A stretch of 64,000 nucleotides of DNA, from positions 3,162,001 through 3,226,000 of the forward strand of contig NZ_CP069421.1 in NCBI RefSeq assembly GCF_018118585.1, written 5' to 3'. Each line of letters begins with the position of its first letter. The stretch's first letter is position 1. The position numbers were made by a program, and so were the translations under genes. Source of the stretch: Aristaeella lactis. Lineage in GTDB: Bacteria > Bacillota > Clostridia > Christensenellales > Aristaeellaceae. The notes under the pieces were generated by a model. It did not search any database. It saw only the letters and a list, made by a program, of their open reading frames with translations, and was not told where the DNA came from. Positions 10,079 to 18,485 of the stretch are shown here, in pieces.

Positions 10079-10732
10079 TTATCGTCTCGCTATAAGTGTG
10101 AATGTGTGGCCCCAGTTTTTCATGGCGCGGACTTCTGAGAATCCCGCCTTTTCCAGGGCTTGGGTTTCGTGTTCAACGGTGAGCGGCGTATCATAATGGA
10201 AAAATACGTCTTCCGGGAGCCCCTGCTCCTGTTTCAGCTGCTTCAGGTTCCGGAAGAGTTCCGTTTCCTGTTCATCGGATTCCGCAAAATAATCCGTCAG
10301 GACAAAGAAGCCGTTTTCCTTCAGTGCCGCGTGAAGCCTGGCATACAACCCCTCTTTCTTTTCCGCGGTAAAATGATGCAGGGATTCCACGGAGACGGCC
10401 GCGCTATAGGCGTTTTCACCAAACGGCACGTCGAAATAGGATCCCTGGACCAGGTTGAGCTTCCGGTCAGGGAACTTTGCCTTCAGCGCGTTCAGCATGG
10501 CGTCGGAAAGATCGATGCCGGTTACGGCGGCATCCGGATTGAGCCGGAAATACTCTTCCAGCTCCAGACCGGTTCCGCAACCCAGGTCCAGGACTCGGGC
10601 ATCCTTTTCCGCGGGCAGCAGGGACGCTGTATAGGCATAGAAATCATCAGCACCCTCGATGGTCGTCCGCATATGTTCATCATAGCCCTCCACCCGGGCG
10701 GCAAAGAAATCGTTCATTTGTTCAAGTTTCAT
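10079..10732 (-). CDS. SAM-dependent methyltransferase, class I
   Basis: A 217-residue single-domain methyltransferase. Motif I ARVLDLGCGTG is at 45-55, motif II VTGIDLSDAML follows, and post-I AAVSVESLHHF and motif III GFFVLTDY are in order. The N-terminal FFAARVEGYDEHM is common to small-molecule methyltransferases of gut Clostridia. It sits 40 bp after the GNAT-deaminase gene with an AAGGAG site, as the third gene in the operon. It is not closely similar to the other methyltransferase next door, so the two are not a recent duplication. Substrate unknown. Confidence 0.88.
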   Translation of the reverse strand: MKLEQMNDFFAARVEGYDEHMRTTIEGADDFYAYTASLLPAEKDARVLDLGCGTGLELEEYFRLNPDAAVTGIDLSDAMLNALKAKFPDRKLNLVQGSYFDVPFGENAYSAAVSVESLHHFTAEKKEGLYARLHAALKENGFFVLTDYFAESDEQETELFRNLKQLKQEQGLPEDVFFHYDTPLTVEHETQALEKAGFSEVRAMKNWGHTFTLIARR

Positions 10733-10772
10733 AGTTTTTATCTCCTTTTTACGTTATGTCATTATTGTAAAG

Positions 10773-11843
10773 TTACTTTTGGGCGGCTTTGGCTTTCACT
10801 TCAGCCATTTCCGCAATCAGTTCTTCCAGGGGACGATGTTCACCGCCCCACCATTCGAAGACATGCATGCCTTCTTCCTCCAGAACAGGGCCGGCCAGTT
10901 TCATCGTGATTCCGAGTTCCCGGAGCAGGCCTTCCCGGTCAACCGGAAGGGCATCGCCGGGTGTCAGTTTGGAGAAGGCTTCATAAGAAACACCGAAGAC
11001 AACCTTTTCGACCCCAAGGGAAGCAATCGCGCACAGGCAGCGTTCACACGGCGCGCAGCTGGTGAAGAGAGTGGACTCTTTCAGAAGGGAATCGGGATAC
11101 CGGTTTGCGCATTTGCGAACCAGATTGAATTCCGCATGGCCGAAGATGCCTTTTTTCCAGTCGGCTGTGTTTTCAGCTTCCTCAAGGATTTCTCCATTAT
11201 GCACAAGCAGGGCACCGAAGGTATCAAAGCCTTTCTTTCCGGCCTGAACAGCCAGCTCATAGCATCTTTTCATATAAACCGTATTCTTATGATCTTCACA
11301 CAGCGTGTCATAAAAAGAATAGTCCACTGTTCCACTGATGTGCTCCAGCGCATCGGGCACCAGCTCCTTGACCATCAGGCAGGCTGGATGGGGAAGATGA
11401 ATGGACGGGCCGGCGACGATTCCGCGGTCGGCGGAGGTGACAAAGCCCCGGGGATTGTAGTTCTTCGGATTGCCTTCCACCAGGACGGCTTTGTATCCGA
11501 GCGCGGCGGCTTTTTCAAAACCGTATTCAATCAGTTCCTTTGAGATATGCTGCCGCTGGTATTCTGTCCGGACGGCAACCGGGGTCAGGATCAGGAGTTC
11601 ATCCTCGTATTTCCCTTCGATATGGAAACGGGAAAACATGGCATAACCCAGGATCCGGTCAGTCTCATCCACCATGATGAGCTCAAGTTCCGGAAGGTAA
11701 TACTTCTTAGCACGGATTTCTTCTACCAGTGCCCGGACGGTTTTTGCTTCCTCCGGACTGTCCCACGTTGTGAACACATCCTCCACCAGATCCAGGGCAG
11801 GAATCAGGTATTTATTTTCCATTGATTTAATGATTCTCAGCAT
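10773..11843 (-). CDS. GNAT acetyltransferase fused to nucleoside-deaminase domain
   Basis: A 356-residue two-domain protein. Residues 1-165 are a GNAT acetyltransferase: a central ILGYAMFSRF strand, motif A LTPVAVRTEYQRQHIS (87-101), and GNPKNYNPRGF. Residues 183-340 are a cytidine-deaminase-like zinc domain: HAE at 236-238 supplies the His ligand and the proton-shuttling Glu, and PCERC (265-269) supplies Cys266 and Cys269. It therefore may deaminate a base or nucleoside and acetylate a related compound, but both substrates are unknown. ATG at 11843 is 2 nt after the MutS2-like stop, so the two are translationally close. The reading frame is continuous through the junction; a fusion artefact is unlikely. 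Confidence 0.85.
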   Translation of the reverse strand: MLRIIKSMENKYLIPALDLVEDVFTTWDSPEEAKTVRALVEEIRAKKYYLPELELIMVDETDRILGYAMFSRFHIEGKYEDELLILTPVAVRTEYQRQHISKELIEYGFEKAAALGYKAVLVEGNPKNYNPRGFVTSADRGIVAGPSIHLPHPACLMVKELVPDALEHISGTVDYSFYDTLCEDHKNTVYMKRCYELAVQAGKKGFDTFGALLVHNGEILEEAENTADWKKGIFGHAEFNLVRKCANRYPDSLLKESTLFTSCAPCERCLCAIASLGVEKVVFGVSYEAFSKLTPGDALPVDREGLLRELGITMKLAGPVLEEEGMHVFEWWGGEHRPLEELIAEMAEVKAKAAQK

Positions 11844-11845
11844 AT

Positions 11846-13753
11846 TTATATCTCCTTGTTTCCTTCTTTGTGTATGATCACCGCGTCCCGGTCAAATTTG
11901 CGGTCCATGGTATGGGCGGCCTTGCGGTTGGCGACGGTGTCGAAAATGATTGAGAAATCATAGTCCGGCGGATAAAGCTGAGCCGCGGGAACCAGCAGCT
12001 TCAGCCGGTTGTGGCGGACGGTGATCTTCTTCCCCTGGAACTGGATAATCACATTGCCGTCATCATCGGCAGGCTGGTATACGATCGCGTTCTTTTTATC
12101 CGGAAGCAGCAGGACGCTGTCTCCCATGGTGAACCGTTCAAAGTCCCCATCTGCTTTTTCCCGAAGACGCTGCAGGCGGCCGGCAGGGATCCGCATGGGT
12201 TTTCGCCCGGGTTCCGGAACAGTGTCCGGCCCCTGATCAGCTACCTGACGGGCACGACTGAGCAATCCTTCATCCATTCCGAGCCGTCGGGCGATTTCGA
12301 TGGCGCAGCTTTTTCCGCTTTTACCCAGCTCCAGACGGTACAGCGGCATCAGGGATTCCCGGTCAAAGGCCATCCGTGCGGAAACCACATGTTCCGTCTG
12401 CTCAGCCCATTGCTTGATCTGCGGATCGTGGGTGGTGACCAGGAAAAAACATCCGCGCCGGAGCAGTTCCTCGAGGATCGCTGCGGCCAGGCCGGAACCT
12501 TCCGCCGGATCTGTTCCGCTGCCCAGCTCATCCAGCAGGACAAGGCTTTCCCTGCTACATTCTTCCAGGATGCGGATGACATTGGTCATATGGCCGGAAA
12601 AGGTGGACAGGTTCTGGCTGATGCTCTGGCTGTCGCCGATATCACACAGTACCCGGTCCATCAGCCCGATGACTGTGCCTTCCCCGCAGGGGATATGCAG
12701 GCCGCTCTGGGCCATCAGGGTCAGGAGACCCACTGTTTTGAGGCAGACGGTTTTTCCGCCGGTGTTGGGCCCGGTGACGGCAATGCCGGAATCCGGCAGG
12801 GCCAGCTCCAGGTTGAGAGGAACGCAGGTATCAGGATCCAGCAGCGGATGCCGGGCATTCACCAGGCGGATACGCCGTTCCGCAGTCAGTTCCACCGGGC
12901 GGGCTTTCATTTCCATACTCAGCTTGGCCCGGGCAAAGAGGATATCCAGGTCTGTCATCACCCGGATGGCATCCCGCAGCGGCGTTTCTTCCGCGGCGAC
13001 CCGGTCGCTGAGTTCCCAGAGAATACGGCGCTCTTCCGTATCGATTTCGATGAGCAGCATTTCCAGCTCCTGGCGCAGGGCCTGTACGGCAGTGGGCTCC
13101 ATAAAGACGGTGTTGCCTTTGGCGGAGGTATCCACCGCGTGCCCGGGAAAAGAACCCTGGAACCGTTTCTGCACAGGAATGACAAAGATCCCGTTGCGCT
13201 GGGTGATATAGCTGTCCGCCAGTTCCTTTTTATGATGGAAAAGGATCTGGTTCAGTTTCTCACGGATGGACTGCTCTGTAAACTCCCGCTGGCGGCGAAG
13301 GTTCCGGAGGGCGGGGGAGGCGTCGTCCAGTACAGTATCCTCCCGGACGGAACGTTCGATATCATCCTCCAGACCGGTCAGGTCCGGAAGTTCTGTCTGC
13401 CAGGAAGCGATGCCGGCGCTCCAGGTCTGGGCGTTCTGCAGGTACCTGCGAAGCCGCTGGATGGTGGCACAGAACCGGGCAACTGAACAGAGCTGGGAGG
13501 GGAGCAGCATGCCGCCCTGGGCTGCCTGGATGAGGCCGGTTTCCGTTCCGTCTGTTTCCGAGATCGGCGGGGTACCGGTGTTTTCCATTACATAAAGCGC
13601 GGCAGTGGTTTCCTCCATGCGGGCTCGGCAAAGGCCTTCATGCAATATGGGCTCTGTTTCCGCAAGCTTCCGGCGTGCCGCCTGCGAAACAGCCTGGTTC
13701 TGGAGTTGTTCAATGATCAGGTCAAACCCGAGTGTAATCATATCCTGTGTCAT
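11846..13753 (-). CDS. MutS2-like ATPase lacking the Smr nuclease domain
   Basis: A 635-residue MutS-family protein. The N-terminal helical region resembles MutS2 (ITLGFDLIIEQL, DDASPALRNLRRQ, ITQRNGIFVIPVQ, TVFMEPTAVQ). The ATPase has Walker A GPNTGGKT (328-335), STFSGHM, Walker B LVLLDELGSGTDP (about 403-415), and a signature THD. Typical MutS2 proteins are about 780 residues and end in an Smr endonuclease domain; here the C-terminus stops after a short beta region. It has no mismatch-binding domain, so ribosome-collision or recombination-intermediate handling is more likely than mismatch repair. First gene of the operon; ATG at 13753 follows AGGGGA. Confidence 0.88.
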   Translation of the reverse strand: MTQDMITLGFDLIIEQLQNQAVSQAARRKLAETEPILHEGLCRARMEETTAALYVMENTGTPPISETDGTETGLIQAAQGGMLLPSQLCSVARFCATIQRLRRYLQNAQTWSAGIASWQTELPDLTGLEDDIERSVREDTVLDDASPALRNLRRQREFTEQSIREKLNQILFHHKKELADSYITQRNGIFVIPVQKRFQGSFPGHAVDTSAKGNTVFMEPTAVQALRQELEMLLIEIDTEERRILWELSDRVAAEETPLRDAIRVMTDLDILFARAKLSMEMKARPVELTAERRIRLVNARHPLLDPDTCVPLNLELALPDSGIAVTGPNTGGKTVCLKTVGLLTLMAQSGLHIPCGEGTVIGLMDRVLCDIGDSQSISQNLSTFSGHMTNVIRILEECSRESLVLLDELGSGTDPAEGSGLAAAILEELLRRGCFFLVTTHDPQIKQWAEQTEHVVSARMAFDRESLMPLYRLELGKSGKSCAIEIARRLGMDEGLLSRARQVADQGPDTVPEPGRKPMRIPAGRLQRLREKADGDFERFTMGDSVLLLPDKKNAIVYQPADDDGNVIIQFQGKKITVRHNRLKLLVPAAQLYPPDYDFSIIFDTVANRKAAHTMDRKFDRDAVIIHKEGNKEI

Positions 13754-13826
13754 GGTATCCCCTCATGTTCTATATTAGATTGACATGAACAAGGGATCGG
13801 GGACTGCGACACGGAAAAATGCATAG

Positions 13827-13981
13827 AAAAAAAGCGCCCGGCATCTGTTCGTACCGCGCCATGGCATCAGCAAACAAGCGGTCATGTCACCGCTTACTTC
13901 CAATCAACCATGGTCCCCGTTAATGAACAGACTCCAAACACTTACCTCCGCAGGATACCCACTCAGGCGGGTTTCTCTGTC
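13827..13981 (-). ncRNA. Structured small RNA, possible 6S RNA
   Basis: About 155 nt between a perfect consensus promoter and a seven-U terminator. On the minus strand the RNA folds into one long interrupted hairpin: CUGUUC pairs with GAACAG (outer stem), CCAUGG with CCAUGG, and AAGCGGU with ACCGCUU around a GACAUG loop. The unpaired strands between the first two stems form a bubble. Size, promoter strength and the stem-bubble-stem plan fit 6S RNA, the RNA polymerase-binding regulator. No long open frame is in it. It could instead be an attenuated leader of the MutS2-like gene 73 bp downstream. Confidence 0.5.
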
Positions 13982-13987
13982 GGACAG

Positions 13988-14016
13988 ATTATATACGGAG
14001 AGGAACATCCTGTCAA
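13988..14016 (-). promoter_or_regulatory. Perfect consensus promoter of the small RNA
   Basis: Minus strand TTGACA (14011-14016), a 17-bp spacer, TATAAT (13988-13993). Both hexamers match the consensus exactly, which no other promoter I found in the window does. Confidence 0.85.
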
Positions 14017-14027
14017 CAGGATCAGCA

Positions 14028-14056
14028 GTATGGATCCGCGAGGGACGGATCCATAC
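14028..14056 (-). terminator. Inverted repeat after GH31, possible terminator
   Basis: Perfect 11-bp stem GTATGGATCCG / CGGATCCATAC with a 7-nt loop, 22 bp after the GH31 stop. There is no U tract, so termination is uncertain. Confidence 0.45.
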
Positions 14057-14077
14057 CGCCGGGGTGAAAATCCCGGA

Positions 14078-16264
14078 TCAGACGCCTGTATCCCTGACAA
14101 AACACCGGGTTCCGGTATAATGAACGGTTTCCATACCGGCGGAACCGTCCGGACGGAAGAACCGGACAGTGATCATGCAGTTAACCGGCATACTGCCTTC
14201 TGCAGGACCCAGCTCCAGCACGCGGTCCTGCTCTGTATAACGCAGCGGGATCCGGAGGAAAACTCCCTGAAGATGACCCATGCCATCCCCGGCGTCATCA
14301 TACAGGCAGAATGAAGCATCGGCGCCGCCGTACACAAGGATTTCCCGGGCGGGGGAAGGAAGGTCCGCTGTGCTTTCCGCATGACCGGCCACAGGAAGGA
14401 TACTGCCTGCGCGGACGAAAAGCGGAAACTGATTCAGCGGTACGGGAACATGAATCCTGGTTCCGCCTTTTGTATAAGCGCTTGTAAACAGATTATACCA
14501 GCCGCAGCCGGCAGGCAGGACGATCTCTGTTTCACCGCCGCAGGCCTCCAGGGGCTGTGTGACAGGTTTGACCAGCAGGGCATCGCCCAGCATATACTGA
14601 TCATCCAGGCGGAACAGGCCGGGCTCTCCGGGGAAGGCGACCATCATGGCACGGATCATCGGGAGACCGTCCGTGCATGTCTGCGCCGCAGTGGCATAGA
14701 GCCACGGAAGAAGCCGGTAACGCAGGTGAAGGATATCCTCAATGGCAGCATATTCCGGGGTTCCGTCACCAAAGGCCCAGGGTTCCCTGGGGGTATCCGT
14801 ACCATGGGAGCGGAATACAGGAAGCATGGAACCAAACTGAAACCAGCGCACATAGAGTTCCCGGTAGGCAGGATCCCTGACGCCTTCCGGATAGTCTCCT
14901 TTCCAGAACCAGAGATCCTTTCTGCTGACAAAGAATCCGCCGATATCCACCGTCCACCAGGGTATTCCGCTGCAGGAGACGCGGATCGCCTCCGTGACCT
15001 GCTTCGACAATACATCCCAGCGGGCTGAAATATCTCCGGACCACAGAATAGCGCCTAAAGCACCTGAGTCAATTCCGCCGCTGCGGGACAAAAAGACGGG
15101 GCGTTTGTCCGGATAATCCCTGAGCCAGTGCTCCTGCAGTCCACGCAGATGATATGAAGAGTACAGGTTCATATTGACCGGGTCCATCCGAAGGGAAGAA
15201 GCTTCCACGATCAGATGATAACGGGTTTCAGGATCGCGCTTTTCGCTTCCGCACCAATCCGGATCAGTGATCGGTTCGCAGCTGTCACACCAGAGGGCAT
15301 CGGCTCCGCCCTCCATCCAGAAACGCCTGCACTGCTGCCAGTACAGATCCCGGGCTTCGGGAGAAAAAGCGTTATAGATACGGCTGGCGGGGAGAAAATG
15401 CCCGCCTTCCTCAAACGCATCACAATCACGGCCGCAGTCAGCGTTGGGCCAGACAGATACCATGAGATGGACATTCAGGTTATGCAGTTCTTCTGTCAGC
15501 TGAACGATGTCAGGAAACCGGTCGGGATCAGGGGTTTTGTCTCCCCAGCATCCATCCTGCCAGGTCATCCAGTCCTGAACGATACAGTCCAGTCCCAGTC
15601 CGCGTTTACGGAACTCCCGGGAAACGGAAACCAGTTCCGCGGCGCTCTGATACCGCTCTTTGGACTGGATATACCCGAAAACCCAGCGGGGCGGCAGTGC
15701 GGGCAGACCGGTACAGGCAGAGAGCATGCGCAGGATATCAGCACAGTCCTGTCCGCGGAACAGGAGATAAGAGACCCGGTTGACGGCGTCCAGCTCAAGG
15801 GTAAAGGAGTGTCCGTCTCCGCGGTATTTCATGGCACAGCCGGCTTCAACCAGAAGTCCCCAGCCATCGCTGCACAGAAGAAACGGGATTGGGATCTTCA
15901 TGTTGTGCTGGTAAAGCCATTCTGATTTACCGGCATAGTCAAAGATCCCGTCCTCATGAGCCCCGAGCCCGGTCAGGACAGGAGAACCCGGGAAGGAAAA
16001 ACGAAGCACGGCCGACCAGCATTCACCGGCCGGAGTACGGCTTTCCGTGTCAAAAGAAACAGCTTCCCCATTGGCAGTCTGAAGGACAGAACGGACTTCA
16101 TTATTCCCTGAAAGGCGCCAGACCTGACGCCGGGTGAAAACACATCCGGTCTGGGTCAGGTATTCTCCCGCCTGATCCTGAAAAGAAATAGGATGAAAGG
16201 GAACGTCATCAGCGGGGGTCAGGACGATCCGGGTGATCTCCGGGGATAATTCAGTTCGCTGCAT
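14078..16264 (-). CDS. GH31 alpha-glycosidase (alpha-xylosidase or alpha-glucosidase)
   Basis: A 728-residue GH31 enzyme that removes terminal alpha-linked xylose or glucose. The nucleophile Asp327 lies in ALWCDSCEP and the acid/base Asp411 in WSGDISARWD. The order is N-terminal beta-sandwich (1-190), the barrel (from PPRWVFGYIQSKERYQ), then two C-terminal beta domains ending near FFRPDGS. The CDSCEP form and WTVDIGGFF are seen in many alpha-xylosidases, but the substrate is not certain. ATG at 16264 follows AAAGGAA; the longer frame would need a TTG start at 16297 with no ribosome site. It stands alone. No signal peptide is seen. Confidence 0.92.
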   Translation of the reverse strand: MQRTELSPEITRIVLTPADDVPFHPISFQDQAGEYLTQTGCVFTRRQVWRLSGNNEVRSVLQTANGEAVSFDTESRTPAGECWSAVLRFSFPGSPVLTGLGAHEDGIFDYAGKSEWLYQHNMKIPIPFLLCSDGWGLLVEAGCAMKYRGDGHSFTLELDAVNRVSYLLFRGQDCADILRMLSACTGLPALPPRWVFGYIQSKERYQSAAELVSVSREFRKRGLGLDCIVQDWMTWQDGCWGDKTPDPDRFPDIVQLTEELHNLNVHLMVSVWPNADCGRDCDAFEEGGHFLPASRIYNAFSPEARDLYWQQCRRFWMEGGADALWCDSCEPITDPDWCGSEKRDPETRYHLIVEASSLRMDPVNMNLYSSYHLRGLQEHWLRDYPDKRPVFLSRSGGIDSGALGAILWSGDISARWDVLSKQVTEAIRVSCSGIPWWTVDIGGFFVSRKDLWFWKGDYPEGVRDPAYRELYVRWFQFGSMLPVFRSHGTDTPREPWAFGDGTPEYAAIEDILHLRYRLLPWLYATAAQTCTDGLPMIRAMMVAFPGEPGLFRLDDQYMLGDALLVKPVTQPLEACGGETEIVLPAGCGWYNLFTSAYTKGGTRIHVPVPLNQFPLFVRAGSILPVAGHAESTADLPSPAREILVYGGADASFCLYDDAGDGMGHLQGVFLRIPLRYTEQDRVLELGPAEGSMPVNCMITVRFFRPDGSAGMETVHYTGTRCFVRDTGV

Positions 16265-16339
16265 TCGGGAAGATTCCTTTCCGCTTGTTAATTTCAATCT
16301 GAATCCTATTGGAGGGTTCGGGATATTTTTAGCCTAAAG

Positions 16340-16540
16340 AAGCGGTTTTATTATCTGCAATTGATGAAATCGTAGGAAGATTATCTTCCGAGTTTTCTTA
16401 CCAACAGGTGCCTTGACAAACTGGAATAGACCGAGCTCTTCAGAGCGAGGAATACGAGCAACAAGCATAGTGGTTGCGAGACTGTCACCCTGCAAACTGG
16501 AATCCGTCACTGCTTTAACATTGCACTGCCCTTTATATGA
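16340..16540 (-). pseudogene. AT-rich remnant with an orphan open frame
   Basis: After the flavin reductase stop, the minus strand has about 66 sense codons without a credible start, ending at a stop near 16340. A possible recognisable stretch is DSLATTMLVARIP. The composition and codon choice differ from flanking genes, and CAAACTGGAAT occurs twice (about 16419 and 16494). I could not assign a family. It may be a decayed gene end or noncoding sequence. Confidence 0.25.
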
Positions 16541-17200
16541 TCAATATTCGTAGGATTGATTTACTTTCCTGAGCGCAGCTGCATAATCGCAGCCTTTTTC
16601 TTTCACATCTTCCGGATTTATCGGATAATGTACATTGTAAAGAACCCCTTTGCCTCCGAATATATCCTCCATATAATCCTTTTCTATATGCCCGCCTACG
16701 ACTTCAAGGCAAATCATAACATGATCATCACCCGGTACAATTTCTTTCTCCCACAAATATTGGCACTCAAGGTTCATGAAGCATTCAGCGACCATCGGTG
16801 CTTCTATCCATGAAGCTTTCTCCACGGTAAGCCCTGATGAAGTTATCTCATCTGTTTCGAACTGATTGTTCTGTATCGTCTGCATGCAGGCTTTGTATAA
16901 ATCAGAAGACATGAAATTCAGCACTGCTGCCTTCTTTTCGTTCAGGCTTTGGTAAAGATGTCCACACTTATTCACGCTGCATAGAATCACGTAGTACCCG
17001 CCTCCATGATTCGCACTCGTAAACCCTGCCCATGACTGCATCGTAGCATTTGGCTTTCCATTAGATTTATAGGTTGTGACAAGAAACATCGGAGTCGGTA
17101 TTCCCATAATAAATTCTTTCCAATCAAACCCGAAGTTTTTAGCAAATTCCCCGTATGTCCCCTTCATAGATTCAGGCATTTCTTTGTATTCGTATTTCAT
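16541..17200 (-). CDS. Flavin reductase-like FMN-binding protein
   Basis: A 219-residue protein resembling the flavin reductase / FMN-binding split-barrel family. The segment GIPTPMFLVTTYKSNGKPNATMQSW followed by GGYYVILCSV is the typical FMN-binding start, and the later AECFMNLECQY and GDDHVMICLEVVGG fit the family. ATG at 17200 follows GAAAGGAAAG; 30 more codons are open upstream but without a better ribosome site. Reaction probably FMN or cofactor reduction, not proven. Codon use is AT-richer than in neighbours, pointing to later acquisition together with the small gene upstream. Confidence 0.75.
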   Translation of the reverse strand: MKYEYKEMPESMKGTYGEFAKNFGFDWKEFIMGIPTPMFLVTTYKSNGKPNATMQSWAGFTSANHGGGYYVILCSVNKCGHLYQSLNEKKAAVLNFMSSDLYKACMQTIQNNQFETDEITSSGLTVEKASWIEAPMVAECFMNLECQYLWEKEIVPGDDHVMICLEVVGGHIEKDYMEDIFGGKGVLYNVHYPINPEDVKEKGCDYAAALRKVNQSYEY

Positions 17201-17293
17201 CTTTTTCTTTCCTTTCGCACTAAAGCCTACAAAAGAATTGACTTCAATTATCCCGACAACCTTCGATTTGTTGATCGCCATATAACTCAAAAG

Positions 17294-17542
17294 TTATTGA
17301 TAATACACATCCGATACAGGATATCTGTTCGTATAGCCCGATTTCATTTCGTGAATAACAACCGTTTCTGAATCTTCAATTAATACCGCCTCGTCATATT
17401 GGTTTTCTATGGCATATTCAATATCATCATGCTCCTCTGCAGAAATGATATCCGTTTCTTTTTTATGTGAAATATAGTTGTCTTGCAGCTTTATTGCCAG
17501 ATCAATTTGCTTAGGCTTGTAATAAATCAGAGTTCTCCACAT
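17294..17542 (-). CDS. Small protein of unknown function
   Basis: 82 residues, acidic in the middle (SAEEHDDIEYAIENQYDEAV), no membrane segment. A clear AGGAGA site 5 nt before ATG at 17542 argues that it is translated. It is followed after 93 bp by the flavin reductase start and shares the AT-rich composition of that patch. I do not recognise the family. Confidence 0.5.
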   Translation of the reverse strand: MWRTLIYYKPKQIDLAIKLQDNYISHKKETDIISAEEHDDIEYAIENQYDEAVLIEDSETVVIHEMKSGYTNRYPVSDVYYQ

Positions 17543-17782
17543 GTCAATCTCCTGCTATTATATAAAAACAAAAGTGAATGTACCATTTCATGTCAGAGAT
17601 GATCATACCAAAGCATGTGCTTCCGGTAAAACAGAAGCCCGCGAGGGGAGTATGTTCCATGGAAATAATCAGCTATATACCCCCCTGACAAATATAAATG
17701 CGGGTTCGGATACGAATCGATCCGCTACGGAAGCCTGCTTTTGATCATCATACCACGGATACGGTCCGGCTGCGGAATAAAA

Positions 17783-18421
17783 TCACACCAGACCGGCGTT
17801 TTTCAGGGCGGAAACTCGATCCTCAATACTCTTCCGGAACTGCTCATCTGTATAGGAAGGATCCCTGGTCGCATTCCAGACATCGCAGGGCATCTGTCCG
17901 CAGGACGCACAGGTGGCGAAGCGGTGCTTATTGACACAGCAGGCATAGATGGGGCAGGCCTTTCCTTCCCCGCAGTGGAACACCTTGCCGCAGGCTTCAT
18001 TGCAGCCGGTGCACATGTTTCCGTGCAGGGGACAGGCGGAACAGTCCGTTCCGCAGGCGGAAAGCCCCAGGATCTCCCGCTGTTTTGCCTTGCTGAAATC
18101 CTTCAGGACCAGCTGATAGGACCGGTCCAGCCAGTGCTTCAGCAGGTTGTCCGGGATCTCCCCGTCAGCCCTGACGGAATTCCAGTGCTGTTTGTTGCTG
18201 TAGTATCCGGGAATGATATCCGCGTACTGTTTCCGCATGAATTCGCCTTCCGTCGGCTCCAGTTTGAAGTTGATATAGTAGGGCTTGTCATCGTCATCCA
18301 GCAGGATGGCGGCGAACATCTTTCCGCCGATATGGTACCGGATCCAGTTCCACTCCGGCTGCAGATCTTTGGTCACACTATGCTTGGCCATCAGGTATTC
18401 ATCAATCCAGGGATATTTCAT
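17783..18421 (-). CDS. MmcQ/YjbR-type domain fused to DUF3795-like zinc domain
   Basis: A 212-residue protein. Residues 1-110 look like the MmcQ/YjbR fold, a CyaY-like alpha-beta domain: MFAAILLDDDDKPYYINFKLEP, then PGYYSNKQHWNSVRADGEIPDNLLKHWLDRSYQLV in the family order. The second half has about 14 cysteines (SACGTDCSACPL, NMCTGCNEACGKVFHC, CASCGQMPC) like DUF3795, a predicted metal-binding module. YjbR domains are often stand-alone, so this fusion suggests a metal or nucleic-acid interaction, function unknown. ATG at 18421 follows GAGGAGGACC. It lies 58 bp after a WYL regulator and may share its transcript. Confidence 0.75.
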   Translation of the reverse strand: MKYPWIDEYLMAKHSVTKDLQPEWNWIRYHIGGKMFAAILLDDDDKPYYINFKLEPTEGEFMRKQYADIIPGYYSNKQHWNSVRADGEIPDNLLKHWLDRSYQLVLKDFSKAKQREILGLSACGTDCSACPLHGNMCTGCNEACGKVFHCGEGKACPIYACCVNKHRFATCASCGQMPCDVWNATRDPSYTDEQFRKSIEDRVSALKNAGLV

Positions 18422-18463
18422 ATCCGGGTCCTCCTCTCGTTTGACAGAAGAGTATCATAGTGA

Positions 18464-18485
18464 ACATGACATCTGTGTGTCATGT
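18464..18485. promoter_or_regulatory. Inverted repeat near the WYL regulator gene end
   Basis: ACATGACA, 6 bp, TGTCATGT: an 8-bp perfect dyad. AACATGACA recurs at 19398-19406, just before the WYL gene start. This fits a shared operator of the WYL protein, but a hairpin role at the end of the gene is also possible. Confidence 0.4.

Noticed and set aside
13884-14314. Short overlapping plus-strand frames near the small RNA and GH31 end
   Set aside because: They overlap a perfect minus-strand promoter and a structured RNA and have no start signal.
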